Shown: piece by piece, positions 8,466 through 16,740 of the stretch
Layout of the letters: the number at the start of each line of letters is the position of its first letter
How positions within the stretch are numbered: the stretch's first letter is position 1
Assembly (NCBI GenBank): GCA_018269075.1
Contig: JAFDVJ010000066.1
Coordinates: forward strand, 1 to 64,000
Length of the DNA: 64,000 nucleotides
Source of the DNA: Acidobacteriota bacterium
GTDB taxonomy: Bacteria > Acidobacteriota > Blastocatellia > Pyrinomonadales > Pyrinomonadaceae
Direction of reading: 5' to 3'
Translations under genes and position numbers: made by a program
Notes under the pieces: model-generated
Seen by the model: only the letters and a program-made list of their open reading frames with translations
Database searches by the model: none
Told to the model about the DNA's origin: nothing

Positions 8466-9164
8466 CTAAAGGTCGATCTTCTTTCGCGAGTGGCCGTTCG
8501 TCCGGGCGAGCTTGTGGATGTCGGCGCTTTCTTCCATTTTGCCGACGGTCTGGACGAGGATTTCGCGGAGGCGGCGGAGCCGTTCGGTGGTCGAGGTCAG
8601 TTCGAGCATTTTATATTTTATCTCGGCGTCGAGATTGAAGGCGGCCGTCACCAGAAACGACAGCGGTTCGGGCGCGGCCTGCGGAATTTGCGGCAGCCGG
8701 CCCTGTTCGCCGCTCAGCTTGTGGGCCGCTTTGGCGATCCGCGTAAAGAGCGCGAAAACCTCGTCGGCGAGCGGTTTGACGATCGTTTCGTCCTCCTCGT
8801 CGTCCTCGAAAAAATCGACGTCGCCGACGAAATACGGATCGCCGGTTTCGACGTAGCCGCGCAGCCGGTAGCGGATCACGCCGATCGCGAGCAGGTTCGA
8901 GCGCCCGTCTTCGAGCGTCTGCGTTTCGCGGACTTCGGCGACGCAGCCGATCGTGCCCGGTTCCGGCCGGTCGGTTTCCGAGTCGTCCGAATCGAAATGC
9001 GATACGCCGAAAAGATTTCGCTCGAGGCCGATGTCTTTGAACATCTGCCGGTAGCGCGGCTCGAAGATATGGAGCGGCAAAAGCTCGTTCGGGATCAGCA
9101 CGAGCGGCAGCGGAAAGAGCGGCAAATGCCTGATTCCCAGAACTTTTTCGGATGCTTCGGACAT
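8466..9164 (-). CDS. LON peptidase substrate-binding-domain protein (stand-alone Lon N-terminal domain)
   Basis: A 232-residue protein made of a Lon-N (LON substrate-binding) domain without ATPase or protease domains. The marks are HLPLFPLPLVLIPNELLPLHIFEPRYRQMF (residues ~13-42), the canonical 'lPlFPL..vlfPg..lpLhIFEpRY..m', followed by GTIGCVAEV and a helical C-terminal half ending near LRRLREIL. The start at 9164 (MSEASEK) is preferred over an in-frame upstream ATG whose codons lie in a GAGTCGC repeat. It lies 52 bases downstream of the Mre11-like gene on the same strand, so the two are probably co-transcribed. Stand-alone Lon-N proteins have no settled function. Confidence 0.88.
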   Translation of the reverse strand: MSEASEKVLGIRHLPLFPLPLVLIPNELLPLHIFEPRYRQMFKDIGLERNLFGVSHFDSDDSETDRPEPGTIGCVAEVRETQTLEDGRSNLLAIGVIRYRLRGYVETGDPYFVGDVDFFEDDEEDETIVKPLADEVFALFTRIAKAAHKLSGEQGRLPQIPQAAPEPLSFLVTAAFNLDAEIKYKMLELTSTTERLRRLREILVQTVGKMEESADIHKLARTNGHSRKKIDL

Positions 9165-9176
9165 ACTTTCTATAGT

Positions 9177-9252
9177 CGGGAGTCGCGAGTCGCGAGTCAA
9201 GAGTCGAAAACGGTTTTCAGCTCTCGACTCTCGACTCTCGACTCTCGACTGT
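9177..9252. repeat. GAGTCGC/GAGTCGA hairpin overlapping the 3' end of the Mre11-like gene
   Basis: Units GAGTCGC/GAGTCAA (9177-9206) face CTCTCGA units (9221-9252) across a short AAAACGGTTTT-like core. The right arm lies inside the coding region of the nuclease gene and encodes its last residues. Confidence 0.88.
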
Positions 9253-10521
9253 CTTCAAAGCGATGAAATCGGCGATCTTCTCCGGTTCCTCGTCGCTCAG
9301 GGCCATTCGTTTCGCGCCGATGACGGCCTCGGAAATCTCCTCGACGCGCGTTTTGTAGCGGTTGTCGCGGATGATCAGGTCTTCGATCACGCGGCGTTCG
9401 AGCTTTTCGCGCGACGCGTCGTCCTCGAGATCGGCGGCGACCGCGTATTCGATCGGCGCCGAATGATTCTTGATCCGGACGTGGAGCGCGTCGGTCATCT
9501 GCTGCGCCTCTTCGCGCATTTCCCGGAGCGGCAGGAGCGAGTTCGGAAAGCCGAGATGACCGCGCAGCGTGATCTCGATGATCGGTTTGAAGATCGGGTC
9601 GTCGCTGCCGTTCGCGTAATCGCCGGTATTGCGCGCTTCGCCCATCACCTTTTCGAGCACGCTTTCCTTGATCTCTTTCGGGTCGCTGAAACCCGAAACG
9701 TCGAAGCCGATCCGCTGGAACGGGCGCTGGCGGTAATCGCGGACGTGACGCGCCGCGACCTGCTGGTCGGCGTCGATCTCGACGAGCCACGCGCCGCGCG
9801 TTTCGCGGAAATCGTCGATGCTCGTGATCTCGAGACTGCCCGGATTGAACGCCCAGTTGTCGATCTCGTAGCATTTGTGCGTGTGGCCGAGCGCGACGTA
9901 ATCGGTGACGGATTTGAGCTCCTTGAGGTTCGTCAGCGAGAGCGCCGGGATCGGATGCGTCTGGTGGCCCTCGACGTCGGTGTGCAGCATTAAAATGTGA
10001 AACGCGCCCTCGCGGCGGTTTTCCCGGATCGCCTCGGTGAGCATCGGGATCGCCCAGTTGGCCGACGCGCCGTACCAGCTCGAACCGAAGATGCGCGCGT
10101 CGCCGATGTCGATAAAGCCGCCGCGGATGTAGTTTTCGCGGTCGTAGTCCCACGGCGCGTAGGTGATCTTGCCGTCGACGTTGTCGGGCTGCAGCAGATG
10201 CACGAGCCGCCAGCTCTCGAGCGAGCGGAGCCACGAATATTCGGTGTCGTTGTGTTTCTGATCGTGATTGCCCTCGATCGTGACGACCGGAATGCCGGCG
10301 TCTTTGAGAAGACTGAGCCCGGCGAACGCGTGATTCATCGTCTCCGGCGGGACGTTGCGCTTATGGAAAAAATCGCCGCCCATCAAAACGAAATCGACCC
10401 GTTCGCCGACCGCGTATCTTTGCAGGACGTCGATCCACGCGTCGAAAAAATCGCGCGGCGACTCGTTCAGCTGATACCGCGTGCAGCCGAGATGCACGTC
10501 CGAGATATGGAGGAACTTCAT
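9217..10521 (-). CDS. Mre11/SbcD-type DNA repair metallo-phosphoesterase
   Basis: A 434-residue calcineurin-like phosphoesterase of the SbcD/Mre11 group, which provides 3'-5' exonuclease/endonuclease activity in double-strand-break repair. Metal-binding motifs in order: FLHISDVHLG (residues 3-12), MGGDFFHKRN (~46-55), IEGNHDQKH (~88-96), LMLHTDVEG (~180) and YVALGHTHKC (~208). The N-terminal 250 residues are the nuclease; the rest is the capping/SbcC-binding region. No SbcC/Rad50 gene is in the window. The last ten residues (VESRESRVES) are translated from a GAGTCGA tandem array, so the repeat has invaded the gene end and replaced the original C-terminus. The Lon-N gene follows 52 bases downstream. 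Confidence 0.9.
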   Translation of the reverse strand: MKFLHISDVHLGCTRYQLNESPRDFFDAWIDVLQRYAVGERVDFVLMGGDFFHKRNVPPETMNHAFAGLSLLKDAGIPVVTIEGNHDQKHNDTEYSWLRSLESWRLVHLLQPDNVDGKITYAPWDYDRENYIRGGFIDIGDARIFGSSWYGASANWAIPMLTEAIRENRREGAFHILMLHTDVEGHQTHPIPALSLTNLKELKSVTDYVALGHTHKCYEIDNWAFNPGSLEITSIDDFRETRGAWLVEIDADQQVAARHVRDYRQRPFQRIGFDVSGFSDPKEIKESVLEKVMGEARNTGDYANGSDDPIFKPIIEITLRGHLGFPNSLLPLREMREEAQQMTDALHVRIKNHSAPIEYAVAADLEDDASREKLERRVIEDLIIRDNRYKTRVEEISEAVIGAKRMALSDEEPEKIADFIALKTVESRESRVES

Positions 10522-10540
10522 AATGTGTATTATAGCAAAT

Positions 10541-10600
10541 GAGAAGGGGAGAAGGGGAGAAAGAGAGAAGGGGAGAAAGGGAGAAGAGGAGAAGGGGAGT
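10541..10600. repeat. GAGAAGGG tandem array (unpaired)
   Basis: About seven imperfect 8-bp units (GAGAAGGG, GAGAAAGG, GAGAAGAG) sit directly upstream of rpiA. The arm has no complementary partner nearby. An in-frame extension of rpiA through it would encode a low-complexity Arg/Glu/Gly tail and is rejected. Confidence 0.85.
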
Positions 10601-10613
10601 TTGGGGAATTTAT

Positions 10614-11288
10614 ATGGGGCTTGAAGATTTGAAGGAAGCGGCGGGGCGGCGGGCGGTCGATTTTGTCAGGAGCGGGATGCGCGTCGGATTGGGGACGGGC
10701 TCGACGGCGCGGTATGCGATTCTCGAAATCGGACGCAGGATCGCGGCCGGCGAGCTTGCGAACATCGTCGGCGTCGCGACGAGCGTCGAAAGCGAAAGCC
10801 TGGCGCGTGAGTGCGGCATCGCGATCGAGACGCTCGACGCGCGGCCGCTCGATCTGGCGATCGACGGCGCCGACGAGATCGCGCCGCATCTCGATCTCGT
10901 CAAGGGCGCCGGCGCGGCGCTGCTTCGCGAAAAGCTCGTCGCGCTCGCGGCGCGCGAATTCGTCGTCGTCGCCGATCACACGAAACTGGTCGGGCGCCTC
11001 GGCGAAAAGCGCGCGGTGCCGGTCGAGATCGTCCGGTTCGGATTCGAATCGACGCTCCGCCGGCTCGCGGCGTTCGGCGCGCCGGAACTGCGGCGGCAAA
11101 ACGACGCGCCGGTCGTCACCGACAACGGCAATCTGATCGCCGATCTGCGTTTTTCGACCGGCGATCCGGCCGGACTCGCCGGTGAACTGAAACTGACGGC
11201 GGGCGTCGTCGAAACCGGTTTCTTTCTCGGGATGGCGGCGCGCGCGCTCGTCGCCTTTCCGGCCGAAGTCCGCGAGCTTCGCCGCTAA
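10614..11288 (+). CDS. rpiA: ribose-5-phosphate isomerase A
   Basis: A 224-residue RpiA, interconverting ribose-5-phosphate and ribulose-5-phosphate in the pentose phosphate pathway. Motifs: VGLGTGSTARYAI (phosphate loop, ~25-37), DLAIDGADEI (~80-89, with the catalytic aspartates), KGAGAALLREK (~97-107) and VVADHTKLV (~121-129). The start at 10614 (MGLEDLKEAAG) is chosen because the upstream in-frame extension lies entirely in a GAGAAGGG repeat. The length matches bacterial RpiA. An SDR gene follows 39 bases downstream on the same strand. Confidence 0.95.
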   Translation: MGLEDLKEAAGRRAVDFVRSGMRVGLGTGSTARYAILEIGRRIAAGELANIVGVATSVESESLARECGIAIETLDARPLDLAIDGADEIAPHLDLVKGAGAALLREKLVALAAREFVVVADHTKLVGRLGEKRAVPVEIVRFGFESTLRRLAAFGAPELRRQNDAPVVTDNGNLIADLRFSTGDPAGLAGELKLTAGVVETGFFLGMAARALVAFPAEVRELRR

Positions 11289-11327
11289 CTTTTAATTTCC
11301 AAGGGTTTCGCGTTAAATTAATCGTGT

Positions 11328-12137
11328 ATGGACAAAGTAATCTTAATCACCGGCGCGTCGAGCGGCATCGGCAAGGAAACGGCGAAGCTTTTTCAAGCGA
11401 AGAACTGGAAGGTCGCGGCGACGATGCGCTCGCCCGAGAAAGCGGACGATCTGCAAAGAATCGCCGACGTCGAATGTTTCCGGCTCGACGTCACCGATCC
11501 GGCTTCGATCGAAAAAGCGATCGCCGACGTGCTCGAAAAATTCGGCCGGATCGACGCCGTGCTCAACAACGCCGGCTTCGCGGTCGTCGGTTCGTTCGAA
11601 TCGGCGACGCCCGAGCAGATCGAGCGCCAGTACCGAACGAACGTCTTCGGCCTGATGAACGTGACGCGCGCGATTCTGCCGTATTTCCGCGAGCAGAAAC
11701 GCGGCTTCATCGTCAACGTCGCTTCGATCGGCGGCCGGATGACGTTTCCGCTCTACAGCCTTTACAATTCGACGAAATGGGCCGTCGAGGGCTTTTCCGA
11801 ATCGCTGCAGTACGAATTGGAACAGTTCAACATCCGCGTCAAGATCATCGAGCCGGGCCCGATCAAAACCGATTTCTACGACCGTTCGGAGGAATTGACG
11901 CGCAAAGAAGGCCTGACCGCCTACGACTGGTTCATCGACCGCGCGCTGCCGAATATGAAAAAGGCCGGCGAAACCGCGCCCGACGGCTCGGTCGTCGCGG
12001 CGGCCGTCTACGAAGCCGTCACCGACGGCACGAAAAAACTGCGCTACGGCGTCAACACGAAAGGCATCCTGACGGCCCGCCGCCTGCTGCCCGACTGGGC
12101 CTTTTTCCGCGTCATCAAAAGCGCGATTTTGAAGTGA
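11328..12137 (+). CDS. short-chain dehydrogenase/reductase (SDR)
   Basis: A 269-residue classical SDR. The cofactor loop TGASSGIG is at residues 8-15, NNAG at 80-83, and the catalytic Ser133 (NVASIGG), Tyr146 and Lys150 (YNSTK) are all present. The basic residue in the loop after strand 2 (MRSPEK) suggests NADP(H). It resembles the group annotated as oxidoreductases acting on retinol/steroid-like or fatty substrates (PGPIKTDFYDRS after strand 6), but the substrate cannot be told from sequence. It may share a transcript with rpiA. A TTTTTAGTG hairpin follows 34 bases after the stop. Confidence 0.92.
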   Translation: MDKVILITGASSGIGKETAKLFQAKNWKVAATMRSPEKADDLQRIADVECFRLDVTDPASIEKAIADVLEKFGRIDAVLNNAGFAVVGSFESATPEQIERQYRTNVFGLMNVTRAILPYFREQKRGFIVNVASIGGRMTFPLYSLYNSTKWAVEGFSESLQYELEQFNIRVKIIEPGPIKTDFYDRSEELTRKEGLTAYDWFIDRALPNMKKAGETAPDGSVVAAAVYEAVTDGTKKLRYGVNTKGILTARRLLPDWAFFRVIKSAILK

Positions 12138-12170
12138 TTTTATAGACGCCAACCCGGCGAACAGCCGGTT

Positions 12171-12246
12171 TTTATCCACTAAAAACACCAAAAACACTAA
12201 ATACCTTTCGTTTTTTTTAGTGTTTTTAGTGTTTTTAGTGGATAAA
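12171..12246. repeat. CACTAAAAA / TTTTTAGTG hairpin
   Basis: 31-base arms at 12171-12201 and 12216-12246 pair with one mismatch. Each arm holds about three 9-bp units (TTTTTAGTG). It is related to the hairpins at 15667-15726 and 54398-54460. Confidence 0.92.
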
Positions 12247-12362
12247 AACAACCGTTCGCGGACCGGTATTTTGTCGCGTTCCGTCGCAAAAATTAATCAA
12301 ACCGCGTTTGAGCAATGATCGGGCCGAACAGTTCTGCCGGAACAATTCAAAATTTCCGGCGT

Positions 12363-12650
12363 GCGAAATTGACTATTTGCTTCGCGAAATTCAATTTCGC
12401 GACTCGAAAATTCACTATTTGAATCGCGAAATTCACTATTTGATCCGCGAAATTCACTATTTGAATCGCGAAATTGACTATTTGATCCGCGAAATTAACT
12501 ATTTGAATCGCGAAATTCACTATTTCATTCGCGAAATTCACTATTTCATTCGCGAAATTGACTATTTGAGTCGCGAAATTCACTATTTCATTCGCGAAAT
12601 TAACTATTTGAATCGCGAAATTCAATTTCACGGATCAAATAGTCAATTTC
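12363..12650. repeat. 21-bp tandem repeat, 13 units, closed by an inverted partial unit
   Basis: Units of the form GCGAAATTnACTATTTnnnTC start every 21 bp from 12363 to 12615. The base after GCGAAATT is C, G or A, and the last five bases vary (GAATC, GATCC, CATTC, GAGTC). Units 2 and 13 are diverged and contain GCGAAATTCAATTT; in unit 2 this is the short palindrome CGCGAAATTCAATTTCGCG. The array ends with an inverted piece, CAAATAGTCAATTTC (12636-12650). A plus-strand frame would read a heptad (R-E-I-H-Y-L-I like), but it runs on out of frame into the next gene. Confidence 0.93.
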
Positions 12651-12788
12651 ACAAACCAAAAACCGAATGCCGCGCGGCTGGAAGAAAGTCGGTGTTTCGG
12701 CGGCGGCGGTTGCGGGGTCGAATATTCGTGATTCGCCGGTCGTTTGGCGGAATCCGCAAACGGCGGCCGGAATTTCGGTCATATAATT

Positions 12789-13376
12789 ATGAAAATCCGG
12801 AACTTCAAATGGCGAAAAACGGCGGCGGTGTTAGCGATTCTGCCGCTCTGGTTTCTCGTTCACACGGCGTATATCGTCGCCGACGGGCTGACGGACGAGA
12901 CGGAAAAGACGGACGCGGCGGTCGTCCTCGGCAATACGGTCGCGCCGGACGGCAAACCGTCGCCGCGGCTGCAGGCGCGGCTCGACAAGGCGGTCGAATT
13001 ATACGAAAAAAATCTCGTCGAACGGGTGATCGTCAGCGGCGGATTCGGCGCGGAAGGCTTCGAGGAAGCCGACGTGATGCGCGATTATCTCGTTTCCCGA
13101 AATATTCCCGAAAACCGGATCATCCTCGACCGCGACGGCTGGAATACTTATAAAACGGCGGTCAACACCAAGCGGATTATGGAGGAAAACGGTTTTCGAA
13201 GCGTGACGATCGTCTCGCAGTATTTTCATATCACGCGGACGCGGCTCGCCTTCGAACGCGCCGGCATCGACCGCCCGGCGGCGGCCCACGCCGAATATTT
13301 CGAGCTCCGCGACCTGTATTCGATCATCCGCGAATTCACCGGTTTTTATTCCTACCTGCTCGGCGCGCGCTCATAA
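12789..13376 (+). CDS. DUF218 / YdcF-ElyC-like membrane-anchored protein
   Basis: A 195-residue protein with an N-terminal transmembrane helix (residues ~10-28) and a DUF218 domain. Motifs: KTDAAVVLGNTVAPDGKPSPRLQARLDKAVELY (~39-70), VSGGFG (~80), EADVMRDYLV (~89), IILDRDGWNTYKTAVNT (~106-122) and SQYFHITRTRLAFER (~137-151). ElyC and SanA-like members affect envelope and peptidoglycan precursor homeostasis, and YdcF binds SAM, but no general reaction is established. Start ATG 12789 is preferred; an upstream in-frame start would add 15 residues with no better ribosome site. Confidence 0.88.
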   Translation: MKIRNFKWRKTAAVLAILPLWFLVHTAYIVADGLTDETEKTDAAVVLGNTVAPDGKPSPRLQARLDKAVELYEKNLVERVIVSGGFGAEGFEEADVMRDYLVSRNIPENRIILDRDGWNTYKTAVNTKRIMEENGFRSVTIVSQYFHITRTRLAFERAGIDRPAAAHAEYFELRDLYSIIREFTGFYSYLLGARS

Positions 13377-13517
13377 ACCTTCACAAAAGCGATTTCGAAA
13401 TAGCCAATCCGCGCAAAAAATGCGAAGATAACTCACGAAACGTTTTAAATCTTTTCCCCCAGAGAATCTTGAAGAAAATACGGAATTCCGCCTTTCCGTT
13501 TCGGTTTGGAGTCGTTT

Positions 13518-15074
13518 ATGAAAATCTTGCTTTACAATCCCGATAACGGGGTGACGCGCAATTTTATGCCGCATCTGTGGATGTTTCTGCTGCAGGCGCT
13601 GACGCCGCCGCCGCACGAGGTCGTTTTGATCGACGGCAACGCGAAGGCGATGACCCGCGCCGAGCTCGTCGCGTTCTGCAAACGGGAAAATATCGGGCTC
13701 GTCGGCATCGGCGCGATGACGCGGATGGTCGCGCGCGCCTATCTCGTCGCCGACGCTCTGCGCGAAGCCGGCATCAAGGTCGTGATGGGCGGGCCGCACG
13801 TCACGGAATGCCCGGACGAGGCGATCGGCCGCGACGGCGGGCCGCGTCACGCCGACGCGGTCGCGCTCGGCGAGGCCGATTCCTACTGGGCGACGATCGT
13901 CGAGGACGCCGCCGCCGGAAATTTGCAGGAAGTTTATCAGCCGGCGCGCGACGCCAAGGGCAACGACGTCAAACCGAGTCTCCAGCCGTACCCGCATATT
14001 CCGTGGGAGACGCTCGATCTCGAACAGTTCAGTCTCGTCCCGAAATTTCTGCGCGGTCTGATGTCGAAAATGGGCGCGGGCTGGGGCAAGTTTTTTGTCG
14101 TCCCGATCGAAACCGGCCGCGGCTGCCCGTACGGCTGCGAATTCTGCACGGTGACCGGATTTTTCGGCGATTCGATCCGGTTCCGGACGAACGAATCGGT
14201 CGTCGAAGAGCTCCTTCGGCTCAAACAGCGCGCCAAACGCGAAAAGGGCCAGATCGCCGTCTTCTTTATCGACGACAATCTCGCGATCAACAAAAAGCGG
14301 CTGAAATCGCTGCTCCGCGACATCATCGCCGCCGGCGCGCAATTGCCGTGGGTCGCGCAGATCAGCTCGAACCTGCTCGGCGACGAAGAGCTCGTCGATC
14401 TGATCGCCGAGGCGGGCGGCAAATGGATCTTTATCGGGATGGAGTCGATCGATCCGGCGAATATGGCCGACGTCAACAAGAATTTTTCCAAACCGGCGAA
14501 TTACGAGGCCGTTCTCGACGGTCTCCGGCGGCGCAACATCTTCGCGATCACCTCGTTTATTTTCGGGATGGACAACGACACGGTCGGCGTTTCCGACCGG
14601 ACGGTCGACGAGATCGAACGCTGGGCGCCGGGCCTGCCGGTGTTCGGGCAGCTGACGCCGTTTCCGGCGACGCCGCTTTACGAGCGGCTCGAAAAATCGG
14701 GCCGTCTGCGGCGGCCGAAGCACTGGCTCGACTTTGCGCCGTTCGTGATGGCGCACGATCCGCTGAAGATGACGATCGACGAGGCGAAGGCCGAAACCTT
14801 CAACGCGTGGCGGCGTTCCTACAGCCCGGAAAGAAACCGCGCCGCGATCGAATCGATCAAGGACGCGCCGGTCGAAGTGCGGATCGGACATCTCGTCGCG
14901 CGGCTCTTTTTCCGCGGGATCTATTTCCCGCAGATGGGCAAACTGGCGTGGATCAAACTTTTGTTCGACAACCGCCGGACGATCCTCAGCCTGACGCGTG
15001 AGGGCGTCAGAACGTGGCGCGCCTCGCGCCGGACGCGGAAAAACAGGACGGACGAGGTCGTGCCCGAATTTTAA
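13518..15074 (+). CDS. B12-binding-domain radical SAM protein
   Basis: A 518-residue protein with an N-terminal cobalamin-binding (Rossmann) domain (residues 1-~145; VKVVMGGPHVTECPDEA is typical) and a radical SAM domain with the [4Fe-4S] cluster motif CPYGCEFC (C203, C207, C210). FIDDNLAIN and WIFIGMESIDP mark later strands of the TIM barrel. The C-terminal ~120 residues match the accessory region of Elp3/MiaB-like B12-radical SAM enzymes. The B12-binding loop lacks an obvious DxHxxG. Such enzymes methylate or rearrange unactivated carbons in lipids, hopanoids or antibiotics; the neighbourhood gives no substrate. Start ATG 13518 is preferred to an in-frame TTG four codons upstream. Confidence 0.87.
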   Translation: MKILLYNPDNGVTRNFMPHLWMFLLQALTPPPHEVVLIDGNAKAMTRAELVAFCKRENIGLVGIGAMTRMVARAYLVADALREAGIKVVMGGPHVTECPDEAIGRDGGPRHADAVALGEADSYWATIVEDAAAGNLQEVYQPARDAKGNDVKPSLQPYPHIPWETLDLEQFSLVPKFLRGLMSKMGAGWGKFFVVPIETGRGCPYGCEFCTVTGFFGDSIRFRTNESVVEELLRLKQRAKREKGQIAVFFIDDNLAINKKRLKSLLRDIIAAGAQLPWVAQISSNLLGDEELVDLIAEAGGKWIFIGMESIDPANMADVNKNFSKPANYEAVLDGLRRRNIFAITSFIFGMDNDTVGVSDRTVDEIERWAPGLPVFGQLTPFPATPLYERLEKSGRLRRPKHWLDFAPFVMAHDPLKMTIDEAKAETFNAWRRSYSPERNRAAIESIKDAPVEVRIGHLVARLFFRGIYFPQMGKLAWIKLLFDNRRTILSLTREGVRTWRASRRTRKNRTDEVVPEF

Positions 15075-15106
15075 GAAGTTTCCGAAAAAAATATCGCCTG
15101 ACGGAC

Positions 15107-15198
15107 AAATCAGTACGGCGAGCGGTAGCGAACGCTGCTCATTTCAAACGAGTTTGAAGTGATGAAACGCGTCTCGCTGCCGCTCGCCGTACTGATTT
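15107..15198. repeat. large hairpin, AAATCAGTACGGCGAGCGG arms
   Basis: AAATCAGTACGGCGAGCGG (15107-15125) is the exact reverse complement of 15180-15198, with pairing continuing inward (GTAGCGA/TCTCGCTG) and then around CAAACGAGTTTG. It lies 33 bases after the B12-radical SAM gene and could stop its transcript, although no T-run follows. Confidence 0.9.
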
Positions 15199-15205
15199 CG
15201 TCATT

Positions 15206-15603
15206 AGAGTTTGTTTAAATTTCAGTTTGAGGCCGGGAAAACGACCGAAAGCAGATAATCGCAAGCGAAACGTCGGGGCAGCGGGCGGGAATCCGTCTTC
15301 AGCCGTCGGAGACGGCGACATCGTGTAGCCACGGGCGTGAGCCCGTGGTTCGGTGGGTTCCGATTCAAAGCTGTCGGAGACAGCGACAGACAACGAAGAC
15401 GCCGCACCCGCTGTCGCCCGTTCCCGGGCTCGGATCATAACTGCGATCCGTCCACGGGCTCGCGCCTGTGGCTACACGATGTCGCTCGCTCCGCGAGCTT
15501 TTAAGGAATGTTTGATGACGGCCTGTGTTTTTTCGGCTTCCGCCTTCGGTTGTTGTCCGCCGGTGCGTCATCCGCACAAACTACGAAAATTTAAACAGAC
15601 TCT
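15206..15603. mobile_element. ~400-bp composite palindromic element with REP-like core
   Basis: Terminal inverted repeats AGAGTTTGTTTAAATTT (15206-15222) and AAATTTAAACAGACTCT (15587-15603) bound the element; a second pair, GTTTG/CAAAC, lies just inside. The core carries 34-base inverted arms (15315-15348 and 15452-15485) built on GTAGCCACGGGCGTGAGCCC, a REP-like palindrome related to the one at 32733-32753. No target duplication is visible and no ORF looks real. It is probably non-autonomous. Confidence 0.75.
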
Positions 15604-15666
15604 TATAGTGTGTGACAAAACCTGTTGGAATAATGATCGTTAAACCCGCCGGCGGTTTTTAAACGA

Positions 15667-15726
15667 TCCACTAAAAACACGAAAAAACACGAAAGAAATT
15701 TAGTGTTTTTTCGTGTTTTTAGTGGA
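15667..15726. repeat. CACTAAAAACACGAAAAA hairpin
   Basis: TCCACTAAAAACACGAAAAA... (15667-15693) faces ...TTTTTCGTGTTTTTAGTGGA (15699-15726). It is the same family as 12171-12246 and 54398-54460. Confidence 0.9.
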
Positions 15727-15800
15727 AGAACAAAAAAAGCGAACGCGACCGGAATCGACGCTTTTCCCAATCAGTTCGATCACTTAACTATAATCTGCTG

Positions 15801-16664
15801 TTAGTTTCCTTTCGATCTGACCCGCAGCCGGCCGAATTCGGCGAGCAGCGGGCGCAGGCGGGCGACCGTCCGGTCGTGCGCCGCGCCGTTCGAGGCGAGC
15901 AGGCCGTTGTGGTTCTGGACGTCGTGCAGATCGTAGCGGATCGGCGCGCCGAACAGGTCGGTCAGCGTGCCGCCGGCTTCTTCGAGAATGATCTGCGGCG
16001 CGCAGCTGTCCCAGAATTTCGTGCGCGGCGAAAGATGGATGTAGAGATCGGCCGAACGTTTGGCGATCAGCCCGACTTTGAGGCCGACCGAGCCGCGGTG
16101 CGTGATGTCCGCGAATCCGAAGTCCTGCGACACGCGCGCCATTTTCGGGCTCAGGTGATTGCGCGAGACGGCGAGCGTCATCCGCGTGAAATCGCTTTCG
16201 GCCGAGACCTGTAAAGACTGCGGCGCGCCGCCTTTTTCGATCAGAAACGCGCCTTCGCCCGCCGCCGCGTAATAAAGCTCGTCGTGAAAAGGCAGGTAAA
16301 CGACGCCGAGGATCGCGCGGCCGCCGGCGCTGAGGCCGATCTGGACGCCGAAATCGCCGTCCTTTTTGATGAAGCCGAGCGTCCCGTCGATCGGGTCGAT
16401 CATCCAGACGCGCTCGCGCTGCGTGCGGATCTCGACCGCGTCTTCCTCTTCTTCGGATAAAATCCCGTCGCCGGGAAACGCGGCGGCGAGCCCGTCGACG
16501 ACCAGCCGGCTCGCGGCCTTGTCGGCGGCCGTCACCGGCTCGTAGAAATTATCGACGCCGATCTTTTGTTCGGCGACGATCTCGCGGGCGTAAAAATCGA
16601 GAATCTTCGCGCCGGCCGCGCGGGCGAGCGCGACCGCCGTTTCGAGTTCGTTCGTCAAAGTCAT
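15801..16664 (-). CDS. inositol-monophosphatase superfamily: CysQ-like 3'(2'),5'-bisphosphate nucleotidase
   Basis: A 287-residue Mg2+-dependent, Li+-sensitive-type phosphatase. Metal and catalytic motifs: PVTAADKAAS (residues ~43-52), ILSEEEED (~68-75), DPIDGTLGFI (~88-98) and KFWDSCAPQIILEEAGG (~213-230). The W-D-x-C-A pattern and the TDLFGAPIRYD end fit the CysQ/SAL1 branch, which recycles PAP from sulfate assimilation, better than true inositol monophosphatase. It could also act on histidinol phosphate or sugar phosphates. No sulfur-assimilation gene is next to it, so the substrate assignment is moderate. Confidence 0.85.
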   Translation of the reverse strand: MTLTNELETAVALARAAGAKILDFYAREIVAEQKIGVDNFYEPVTAADKAASRLVVDGLAAAFPGDGILSEEEEDAVEIRTQRERVWMIDPIDGTLGFIKKDGDFGVQIGLSAGGRAILGVVYLPFHDELYYAAAGEGAFLIEKGGAPQSLQVSAESDFTRMTLAVSRNHLSPKMARVSQDFGFADITHRGSVGLKVGLIAKRSADLYIHLSPRTKFWDSCAPQIILEEAGGTLTDLFGAPIRYDLHDVQNHNGLLASNGAAHDRTVARLRPLLAEFGRLRVRSKGN

Positions 16665-16740
16665 ATTTCAAGTTTCGGGCTTCGGCCGCCGAGTTTCAAG
16701 TCAGCAGAGCTTTTTCGATCGCCGGCGAAACCCGAAACCG

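Larger units (their letters stand above)
12138..12788. other. repeat-filled intergenic region
   Basis: 651 bases with no supportable gene: a TTTTTAGTG hairpin (12171-12246), a block shared with 54541-54572 (12305-12339), and a 13-unit 21-bp array (12363-12650). Both strands are open through the array only because the 21-bp unit lacks stops in those frames. Confidence 0.8.

Noticed and set aside
12363..12650. CRISPR array
   Set aside because: The 21-bp units follow each other directly with no spacers, and no cas gene is present.
12308..13153. 281-codon plus-strand ORF across the 21-bp array
   Set aside because: It runs from the array into the DUF218 gene in the wrong frame; the array is open only because its unit lacks stops.
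15206..15603. Target-site duplication around the composite element
   Set aside because: The flanks (TTCGTCATT and TATAGTGTG) do not match, so transposition is not demonstrated for this element.
15107..15643. Several 60-110 codon ORFs in the composite element
   Set aside because: They overlap one another on both strands, lack ribosome sites and are made of palindromic repeat sequence.
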